From contig JAPDOI010001849.1 in assembly GCA_029168955.1 (NCBI GenBank), forward strand, positions 1-64,000: a stretch of DNA of 64,000 nt, given 5' to 3'. Both the position numbers and the translations under genes were made by a program. Below are positions 54,817 to 64,000 of this stretch, piece after piece. The notes under the pieces were generated by a model. It searched no databases and was not told the DNA's origin. It saw only the letters and a list, made by a program, of their open reading frames with translations. The DNA is from Aplectana chamaeleonis (Eukaryota > Nematoda > Chromadorea > Rhabditida > Cosmocercidae). Positions within the stretch are counted from its first letter, which is position 1. Each line of letters opens with the position of its first letter.

Positions 54817-56850
54817 CAGGGTGCTTTTTAAACATGGTGTCAAAAGTTTCCAAGCTTACCGCGCCCACATACGCGCGTCGCTTTGTTTCCCCGTTCTTTT
54901 CATAAAGCCTTTCCTTCAAATTGCACAATGTTTCGGAAAGCAAAATAGTCTTTGAAACTAATCGTGAGCAAAAACCTGAAAGGTCCCCTATTTTCACTGT
55001 AAAACTTGTCACTAAGTCGGCTTCGATAATTGCTTCTCTTTCCCGTAAGTGACAGAGGAAAACTGGTGGCGTCGTTTCGAAGCACAGTGTGTCTGCTTGG
55101 AATAGTATATATCCGAGGTTTTTGAACCCTCAGTCAGAAAGGAAACCCGAAATTCAAATTCGGGTCAGGTCTGTCATTCAGGTTCGCCTCATCGGCGCCA
55201 TTTTTCCTTTCCCTGAGTGCGTCCAGGCGCAGAACTCGGAGCATAAGTGTCTTTAAATGCAGTGGTCACGATCAAAAACGCCATTGAAAAAAACTACGAA
55301 AATCTGCTTAGTTCGAAAACAGCTGAAAAACTATGAAGGTAGCGCAGTGAAAAAACGGGCTAGAATCAGAGTTTCTAAGGCCAGAAGATGCCAGTTCGTG
55401 CACACGTGCGCAGCGCCGCCCAAAAAGGTCGCAGTCTCATGCCGAGCAGTCAAAAATCATCGGCATTCAGACAAAGAAATAAATGCAAATTTACCTAATA
55501 AAAACAATTGAACGATTAAAGCAAGCACTTCAGTCAATGTTTTTGACTAGATGAGTACATAAATATTCGAGCAGGTCAGTCCGGATGTTCATTGATTGAA
55601 ATTTAATTTCAAGCCAGTTGATGTTCCTGATATTAGAGATCATCAACGCCGCTGATGTGGATTGGGCTCGTCCACCATCGAAAGACAAGAGAGATCAGGC
55701 TTCAAGTTTGGCCCGAAACAGCGGTATTTCTTTCGCGATTTTTTCAGGTGCTACTGCTCTAAACCCAGGAAATGGTTTAGAGAGGAAAAGAAGGCAAGCA
55801 TATTTGGCAACTGCAATACAAGAGCATATTTTACCACTGCCTTAAAGGCAGTGTTCACGATAGAAATCGTTGTTCTATTTTTCTGCCTATCTTGAAAACG
55901 GTCCCATGCTGATTCCAACGATGTCTCTGAAATCGTATACGACCTTCTGGGAACGGAGATATGGTCCCTCAGAAATTGAGTTAGGAAAGCATGGTGGACG
56001 AGTTTTCCGAGGCTTGTAACTTCCGTCTTTTGCCGCCGATGTATGCGAGATGACCTGAGTAAAGAGAGAAGTCGAGAATGAAGGGAAGAACGGGATTAAT
56101 AATTGGAAACCATCGCTCATCTCACAATTTCAAGCTTTCATTCCTTCACGTCGGTGGGCGGGCAATGCGCTTTTGGGGTTTGCCTTGCGCTCAAAGTGCA
56201 ACTTCGGGTTCTTTTGGGGATCTTCCTGGCTCGTTTTCATGTGTTCTTTCGACGTTAACGTTACAGAGTGTCCCTCTACCACCCATTCCTAGTGGAATTT
56301 CAAACACTTTTTTCATCGTGAACACTGCCTTTAAATGATTTTCTATCAATCTGTGCAAGTATCACAAACTTTTCTCAGAAAGCTATAAAATCAATCCATT
56401 ATCGAATTCTTTGAAAGTTAACGAGAACTGCAGCATTCGATGAATATACCTCGAATGCACTTGATTACAAAATTTGTCTTCATAGGATGCCAAAAATAAC
56501 GAAAATAACGGTACCTTGAAGTTGACAGAGCCCACATATGGATTTCGGCAACTAAATCTTGAGCTCTATTAGTAGAGAGTCCGAAGACCAGCTAAGATGC
56601 ATTTTCAAGCAGACACCCTCCACTTCAGGTTGACCCCCTTGGAGCAGTCCTCTACGTTCACGGATAGGAACATTCACCAAAGACTGCTCAGCTACCCATT
56701 TAGTATGAATTGGGGATCTCTCAGCCCTCTACCCACCTCTTGTTTCAAATACGATTTTACACTTCGAAATTCAGTAGCTCATAGTAAAAACAGACCATAG
56801 AACGCGGTCAGGCAGGCACTTATGTCGACGGGATGAGAACTGAAACACTT
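54817..56850. mobile_element. Long-TIR DNA element, right end incomplete, with nested MITE
   Basis: The left arm begins CAGGGTGCTTTTTAAACATGG and runs about 290 bp. The inverted right arm (about 56597-56850, starting in CAAGCAGACACCCTC) lacks the outermost bases. A complete relative lies at 57177-58212. A family A MITE sits inside at 55842. No transposase is recognised. Confidence 0.6.
55842..56334. mobile_element. TTAA-bounded MITE, family A (inverted, nested)
   Basis: It starts TTAAAGGCAGTGTTCACGAT and ends CGTGAACACTGCCTTTAA. Orientation is opposite to the copies at 5276 and 20300. It is inserted in the element 54817-56850. Confidence 0.75.
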
Positions 56851-57176
56851 TGTAGGTAGCGAATAACGCCACTGATGTACCACGAAGTTGGAAACAAGAT
56901 ATCGAGCATTATAACTCACAGTCCAAAAGGAACAGCTTGTACCAACGACAATGCGTGGTTTTTCGAGGTAACTCTCCATGACGATTGCATAGTTAAATGC
57001 ACGAGGAATTATAGTTTATTGTTTACTGTTGAACTCCCACTAAGGCGCGCCATCGTTCAATAATTAGCAATTTGAAGGCAAGGCTCGGTCATAATTTCTT
57101 TTTAGCGAAAGTTTGGTTATATAGGTCGACTTAAACTAGGTGAAGCCCAATTGAAAGTTTGAAAGGCTATCAATTT

Positions 57177-58212
57177 TACAGGGTGCTTTTTAAATATGGT
57201 GACAAGGTTTCAAATCCCATCCCGCCGACATATGTGTGTGCCTACTCGGCTTCTGTGGTCTATTCTTTTCTATAAACCTCTCTGTCAGAAAGTACGAAAT
57301 TTCGTAGCGTTAAATCGTTTTTGAAATCAATGGTGGGCAAACGCTTTAGGGGTTCTCAATTTGTAAGAAATAGATCGACTCGTACTCATATTCGATGATC
57401 TTTCCTTTTTCCTGTATGCGGGTCTAGAGAACTGCTCTAAGGGGTCATTCTGAAAGAGAAGATGTTGCTTCGAAACGTATCACAGCTGAAGTCTTGAGAC
57501 CTTCTACTAACAGTAGGTGTGGACAAGTTGCTGAATTCCATACGTCAATTTTTGTCAATTTCAGAGCACTCACATTTTCGTTATTTTGCATTTTGTAAAG
57601 ACCTACGACTTCGTGGTCAAAAGCGAAAGAATATTCCTCATCGAATTTTGTACTTCTCATTGATTTCCAAGAAAATTGATAATCGATCGACTTTATCAAT
57701 TTTCGGGAAAAGTTGGTAATATGTGTACAGATCGATAGAAGGCCACCAGGGGCATTTATACTCCAAGTTTGACGCCTGCATGTCTTCAGGGAAACGAAAA
57801 AAGTGGCACGATTTCAGCTGTCTTGAACACTGACCTGGCCCAAGGATGGATATCGGCAATTTACCTTCGCGTTCTTTCAAAAGAGGGTCCAAGGGCTTGA
57901 GCTACGACATGTATTCAAGCAGACACCCTCTGCTTTGAAATGACCCCATTGGAGCAGTTCTTCACGCTCACATGAGGAAACGAGCAACAATTACCGAAGC
58001 TCACTCAGCGACGAGTGTTAGTGTGGAAAATCAGGGACCCTTCAGGCTTTTGCTCACCGATTGTTTCAGACACAATTTTACGCTTCGAAAGTTGTACAAT
58101 GTGAGAGAGTGGTTTGGTGAAAAGAACAGACTATACAGGTTGATTAGCAACGCAAATATTTAGGCTTGGCAAGGTGAGAAAGGTCTGTCACCATATTTAA
58201 AAAGCACTCCGC
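57177..58212. mobile_element. DNA element with ~300-bp TIRs
   Basis: AGGGTGCTTTTTAAATATGG at the left is mirrored by CCATATTTAAAAAGCACTCC at the right. The arms continue to TGACCCCATTGGAGCAG-type sequence, and the ~430-bp core has no recognised gene. Same family as 54817-56850. Confidence 0.7.
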
Positions 58213-58525
58213 ACATTTCATTCAAATTCCAAACTTATTCAACAATCCAAGAATTGAGGCTCTGCTGAGAAACTTCTGTATTCCAATTTCTGTATGGAAT
58301 AGGACATTTTGACGCAACACAGAGATACGGCCGACCGCGCCACTCCTCAACTGGACCACCTCATCACACACAACACCGACGGACCTCTCAGCTAGCTGTG
58401 CCACTAGGACTAAAAAGATTTGACCTCGAGGGTATAAAAAAAGGTGTTATAGATCTTAAACAAAGTAAAAAAAGGTGAGCGAAATCCTTTCCGTGGTATA
58501 AAACAATGTTTATCATGTAATACAA

Positions 58526-60033
58526 TACCCGCACTAATTTACTCAAAAAAGCCGCAAAAGTCGCGATCTCGCGACTTTTGCGACTTATTGTCATAACTCG
58601 GCCCGAGGTGATCCATTCGAGCAGTGAAGGGCATATTTCGAATCAGCATCGAGAGCTCTGTTTTCTGAGCTCTCGCATTTCTTACGGCCAAACAAGGCAT
58701 ATAGGGCCAACACAATCAATCGAGTTGGTGAAAGGAAAATTCAAGTATTTTGCGGTTATTTGACGTAATTCCACGTCCACCTCAACAGTAATAAGATGAT
58801 AGACAACAGTTTATTGAACTGTCTGCGGCTGACAGACTTTTTCTGCGAAGTTCCGGTTTTTTGAATTTCTAAACCCGAATATTTCACCATTTCACTGCCG
58901 TTCAGTCCGCAAAGTGCGCGCTGATTGCGAAATCGTGCTGCGGCGCGGTTGCGAGTATCCTCAGACAGGGATGTGGGATCACCCGGGCGGTGGGATCATT
59001 CGGGCATCAAAGGCAAAAAGCGCCCGGGTTATCCTACACCGTTGTCTGAGGATACTCGCAACCGCGCCGCAGCACGATTTCGCAATCAGCGCGCACTTTG
59101 CGGACTGAACGGCAGTGCGGAGGTGAACTGTAGCTTGTGTAATTAAGCATGATAGTTGAGAAAGATTCAATTTGAGAAAAACGATGTCGTCCTAGTTTTG
59201 TTACGTGATAGCTTAGCAATATGTATGATGTAAATGTTCCAAAGTGGGGTTGGGGGGGGGGGGGCTCAAAGAGATGTTGTGCAGCCACTTGGAAATTTCA
59301 ACCACCTCACATTCCCCACTCTCGAAGAAGAGCTGACGAAGAGGGCTAGCGAACCGCTCCGCGTACTAAGGCGTCGTTTATACTTCCGTGGTCGACGTAG
59401 AATAATTGGCAAAAATCTTAGGTGGTTCTCCGAACTATTTATCATGTACAGCGAGGAGCTGCAAATATTACCAGCCCCTGAGAGGGAGTACGGGCCTCCT
59501 TGGAAGGGCTGAATTCAAAGATCGCCCATTTGAAATCGCTGCGAACCACTTTTAACGGTCTAAATTCTCTCTACAAGTTTTCCACCATGGATGGATTCAG
59601 ACACAGTTGATGAGAAAACATTGCTACTCTCTGTAAATCTAAGCAAGAGGAGGCTTGTGGTTGTAGAAATGGTGAAAAATTCGGGTTTAGACATTCAAAA
59701 AAGCGAAATTTCGCAGAAAAAGTCTGTCAGCCGCAGACAGTTTAATAAACTGTTGTCTATCATGTTAATACTGTTGAGGTGGACGTGGAATTACGTCAAA
59801 TAACCGCAAAATACTTGAATTTTCCTATCACCAACTCGATTGATTGTGTTGGCCCTATATGCCTTGTTTGGCCGTAAGACATGCGAGAGCTCAGAAGAAA
59901 GAGCTCTCGATGCTGATTCGAAATATGCCCTTCACTGCTCGAATGGATCGCTTCGGGCCGAGTTATGACGAAAAGTCGCAAAAGTCGCGAGTTCGCGACT
60001 TTTGCGGCTTTTTTGAGTAAATTAGTGCGGGTA
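58526..60033. mobile_element. DNA element with ~370-bp TIRs and TA ends
   Basis: TACCCGCACTAATTTACTCA at the left is mirrored by TGAGTAAATTAGTGCGGGTA at the right, each with TA at the edge. Arms are 58526-58893 and 59666-60033. Each arm has a subterminal palindrome (AAAAGTCGCG..CGCGACTTTT). The 770-bp core contains the palindromic MITE below and no recognisable transposase. Confidence 0.75.
58881..59131. mobile_element. Palindromic (hairpin) MITE, second copy
   Basis: It shares CCGTTCAGTCCGCAAAGTGC and the CACCCGGG centre with 8970-9179, with extra central sequence. It lies at the inner edge of the left arm of the 58526 element. Confidence 0.7.
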
Positions 60034-60404
60034 TGGTCCTTGAGTCTACTCCTCGATCGATGTGGCTATTTCGCCCCGCAAAATGATAGAATGACATCGG
60101 GGATATGGATCTTGTTTGAAATGTAAAGGTTTCGTGAATAAGGGAAAAAGGGCCAAACAAGAGGGTTCGAAAAATCGTTCCACGCCCAACACTGACCCAC
60201 ATTAACGACTGCGCCACCTACGTTACTGACACGAGCGCTTAGCTTACGATAGAAGATTCCGAACTTATGATCCCTTCAGAACAGTGACTCACGGCTGATC
60301 ACCTTAACTACATATTCCACCATGCCAAACACCATTAACACATATTACATTGCCACCGTGCAGATCTACCTACAAGATGCAAGTTGCTAGGCAGTATACT
60401 TCGG
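60034..60404. other. Intergenic
   Basis: Nothing recognised. Confidence 0.35.
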
Positions 60405-60760
60405 CGACTCGAAATTTCTCTTCGAATAATCGAGTTTTCGACTAAGTCGATTTTTGGAACTTTCGAATAATCGAGTTTTCGACTAAGTCGATTTTTGAAA
60501 ATTTCGCATAACCGAGTTTTTGAGTAATTCGATTACTGGAAAATTCGAATAATCGAGTTTTCGACTGAGTCGTTTTTTGAAAATCTCGAATAATCGAGTT
60601 TTCGACTAAGTCGGTTTTTAAAAATTTCGAATAATCGAATTTTCGACTAACTCGATTTTTCAAAATTTCGAATAATCGAGTAGTCCAGCTGACTCGATTT
60701 TTCGAATAATCGAATGGTCAACTCTTCGACAAACCCAATTTTTCCAATTTTCAACTATTG
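60405..60760. repeat. 42-bp tandem array, TCGA-rich family
   Basis: About eight units of TCGAATAATCGAGTTTTCGA followed by CTAAGTCGATTTTTGAAAATT. The unit is 42 bp. Same family as 7570-7850. Confidence 0.85.
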
Positions 60761-61671
60761 AGTTCTGAAGAACCTTATCTCGACTATTTTGAGCATACCA
60801 CATTCTACTGCTTCGAGACATTGATCAAAAGTATATCTGGCAATCAACAACGCCATCTTCACACAATAAGGCGGCCGGAGCCAATACTCATGTATAAGTG
60901 ATGATTAGCAATATCCATCGACCAAATTCCAAAAGCTTCAGAAAAGCAAACAAATTTCACTATAGGAGAAAATTACGGCTCAACAAGATCATTTAATGGA
61001 TGAACAATCAGAATTCATCTTTAGAGACGATAACCATGAAAAAAACCGGAGCTGAGTTTAACAACAATAAGCCAGGGCAAATCGTAGTCTTCATCTAAAT
61101 CATTCAAAGTCATAGTGGAATCTCCGTTATCATCTTCAGCCTCTTCGGCTAGACTTCAGCCGTTTCCTTCGTCTTTTTAGCTTTCACGGCCTGCGAAGGT
61201 GTGCTTCTCTTGCCACACAACAAGCTGTTTGTTTTCTGGATCTCCATTCTTTCTTCTAAGAGAAAGGAGGATCAAGCCATGCAGTAAAAACAAATTTGAA
61301 AACCAAAAGTTTCGGTTGCACTGCGACGTTTCCGCTGGTCCCGATGCATTCAAGCCTCAAGCATTCCTCTTTTTTCAGAGCAAGGAGAAATAATTATCAA
61401 TTTCCAGGCTATCGCGACCGTCTTGTTATCTCTGGCGAGTTTATCGGTATGCTCACACCTGAGTATTGAGGAATTTCGGCGTAAATCAATGCCGGCAATA
61501 AGTGAAAAAGATGGCCGTGAGTCGTACGAGAACATTCGAGAACTATGAGCAAATAACAGCTGGCGGCAAATTAGGTGCATGGTCTGCAACTGTATTTGGA
61601 AAGAGTTTAGCTGACAGAGAACTTTTTTGACTCGAAACAGTCGACTATCGAATTTATCCAACTGTTCGGGT
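60761..61671. other. Spacer between two arrays
   Basis: No gene recognised. The two flanking arrays share orientation and a similar terminal unit, so the arrangement may come from a duplication. Confidence 0.35.
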
Positions 61672-61866
61672 CTATGGAATAATCGAGTCTTCGACTAAGT
61701 CGATTTTTCAAAATTTCGAATAATCGAGTTTTCGACTAAATCGATTTTTAGGAATTTCGATTAATCGAGTTATCGACTAATTCGGTTTTTCAAAATTACG
61801 AATAATCGAGTAGTCGAATGACTCGATGTCGACTGTTTCAGTCGATATCAAGACTCGATGACTCGA
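61672..61866. repeat. 42-bp tandem array, TCGA-rich family
   Basis: About 4-5 units as at 60405. The last unit (AATCGAGTAGTCGA) matches the last unit there. Confidence 0.85.
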
Positions 61867-64000
61867 CTCGACATAATTATACTAGGCAGGCGACGAATCG
61901 AAGGCTATTAGGCACGAAATTGTATGCAGGTGCAGCAGCACTTACTGAAAACTTTGCACGATACTCATGCGGCATCGACACATTACAGATGGACAGGAAT
62001 TTTCTGGAAATCGCGTGCAAGGACAGTGCGAACTGATTCCACTCTATTGTGAATAACAAATCTAGGGCATTAACCCCTCTAATCGGATCAATTTGCATTT
62101 GTTGTTCTCACCATTGTCCTCATCTTTGGACGAAAGGATGCTTCACGGTTAATGTACGCGGAAATATTGATATGAAGGATCGGAACAAAACAATCACTGA
62201 AACAGTTTCAATGAGCAAGCCATCACAAATGTTGCATGTATGTTCCACACTATCCTCCATAATTTTTCCAAGACGTGCGAATGGAGAGAAGTGCTTCAAA
62301 CCCAGCAACTATTATGGAAAAGCTATCATCTAAAAAACGGCTCATGAAAAGGTGAAGTCCAGTTGAATGCTGTTGATTTCGCAGAATCAGCTGTCCACTA
62401 GTGTTTTCGTTGTAAAAAAGCGGTCAGCGCCGCACGAGCAACTCTGCGTCTCAGCCTGAAATGATGGCCATGTAGATTCTACAAGGTACGTGTTGATGAT
62501 ACATATGTACTTATGCACATACTTGAACAAATGCCGAAGAAGCTTGATAGAGAAGTGCTTTTCTTTCAGAAATGTTGCAGAGATATGTATCTGCGAAGCA
62601 AAAGACTTCCTCAAGCATGAGCCTTATGCCGAAATTTGCCTCGAGCGAGTAGTATGCATTGTACATTTTTTTAAATTTTGTTCCTCCGATCAGCTCAGTA
62701 GAATCCCAGACCAAAGGCATCTCATCGTGTAAAGCGAATATTATTTTTTCATTTTTTAAATAGCTTGGCCTCTATAGTGAACTAAAATGTCGAAAGGCCC
62801 CATGAAAAACCTTTATTTGTAAGAGAATGTCAGTCTGAACACACTAAAAATTGAATTTGAATTTCGCGCCAAAATCGCTAACAAAGTTTTTCTGCATTTG
62901 GAGACCTCGTAACTGTCTGTTTCAAAGTTTTCCTGCCTGTGGAGTTTGTGCCGTAACTGTTTCTTTTCATGTTGTTTGACGGTCGAAACAACATTGTATG
63001 AGAAAGTGGTAGATGATTGGTGAGAACTGGGGGCGGATCCTCATCTTTAATCCCATCCAACCTTAGAACCCTACGTTTATGACGCGCCGAAGTTTACCAG
63101 TGTGGTCTACCGAGCTCGCTCATAAAATTGAGCCTGAAAAGTGGAAATTGGTTATCAGCGTGAACGATGGCAGCGTTCACGATAAAAAGCCGTATTCTAT
63201 ATAGTTTTCGATGTCTTTGAGCAGGCAGGTCCACGAATTAGAGAAAAAACTGTTTGTTAAAGCCTCTAAAATGTTCGGTGTGTTTCGCGCCCTGCGGACT
63301 TTTGACAATCCAACCGTAGAATATGGTTTTGCGCTTCAAAATCTTGACTTTGTTTTCTGCTACCTGCAACGAAAACTGTTCCAAAACAAGATGGTCTGCA
63401 TTGTTGGATGCCAGAATGTTTTGGGATCAAGAGTATTCAAATATTTAGCACCTTTTCCTTCGGTGAAACAAACGATAGACAACTGTTATAAGGCGTCGGT
63501 GGGGTGATGCAATAGTTCGGCTGATCCAAAGAATTTTCACCCAATTCCTGGCCGTTTTGAGCCCTATTTTGGTCCTTGCTCTTCTTAGAAGGACCCAGAG
63601 CCTACACTGCGACGCATAAGTATGGCAACACCTTCGAAACAGGCGGGTCATATGTTAGATCGAGGTTTTGGATTATGGGGAGAGTTTCTACGTTTTCTCC
63701 GACAACGAAAACGATGGATCAGGTAGATTGACTAGAATTTTCCCATTTCGCCCTTAGTTGTTGAAAAAAGTCTGTATTTTGCGCGACGCATAAGTATAGC
63801 AATGCTTGGGCAACATGGAAGTATCTCACGATGATCGCCAGAATGAGCCGTTTCCACGTGTACTTTTATGAATTCGGCTTAAGGCGATGCTACTCGTCCA
63901 TTTTCCCGGTGGACTTCACTTGCCTTTCGACCTGAAAATTCAACTTCACTCCTTCTATAATGCTGCACTTGAATTTCGATAGATTCCCTTTTTTCCCCCA
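61867..64000. other. Intergenic, no gene recognised
   Basis: Open frames here are short and without motifs. A CGTTCACGATAAAAAG fragment at about 63173 resembles the family A MITE terminus. No exon is supported up to the window end. Confidence 0.35.

Overview
This window is a repeat-dense stretch of a eukaryotic genome, most likely a clade V (strongylid, hookworm-like) nematode. That is inferred from three things: short introns with TTTCAG acceptors, two near-exact copies of the nematode SL1 leader, and non-LTR retrotransposon fragments of a kind common in hookworms. There are no prokaryotic genes, operons, CRISPR arrays or rRNA. Most long open frames are by-products of tandem repeats.

Only one complete host gene is well supported: a 9-exon, 470-codon SLC2/GLUT-like sugar transporter on the minus strand (42680-53194). 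All splice phases join, and a 7.1-kb first intron is packed with mobile elements. A second candidate is the first exon of a small secreted protein at 31921. Acidic-repeat coding fragments at 19.6 and 22.2 kb and a possible exon at 40.5 kb are weak.

The centrepiece is a 4.57-kb DNA transposon (13971-18542) embedded in (TA)n microsatellite. It has 1.2-1.3-kb terminal inverted repeats (TIRs) and a four-exon IS630/Tc1/mariner-type transposase whose third catalytic residue is missing. Each TIR carries its own predicted multi-exon reading frame, built from symmetric 51-nt phase-1 mini-exons. Copy number differs between the two arms (2 versus 3 full 51-nt units), yet the frame stays open in both.

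Other layers are: (i) TTAA-bounded MITEs, some piggyBac-like, that abut end to end by sharing a TTAA (5.3-6.2, 20.3-21.3, 47.8-49.2 kb); (ii) many foldback and long-TIR elements (25.9, 34.7, 54.8, 57.2 and 58.5 kb) plus small palindromic MITEs; (iii) non-LTR retrotransposons, all decayed: one RTE-like copy with stops and a frameshift (35.4-38.6 kb), one 5'-truncated copy ending in an expanded (AAT)n tail (38.6-39.4 kb), and one apparently split by later insertions (24.9-29.4 kb); (iv) five 42-bp-period minisatellite arrays in two sequence families (7.6, 60.4, 61.7 kb; and 26.9, 33.6 kb); (v) (TA)n, (CA)n and (ATT)n tracts.

The ends of the window (0-3, 61.9-64 kb) and the spaces between elements show nothing I can name. 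All calls come from reading by eye; no alignment or database search was run.
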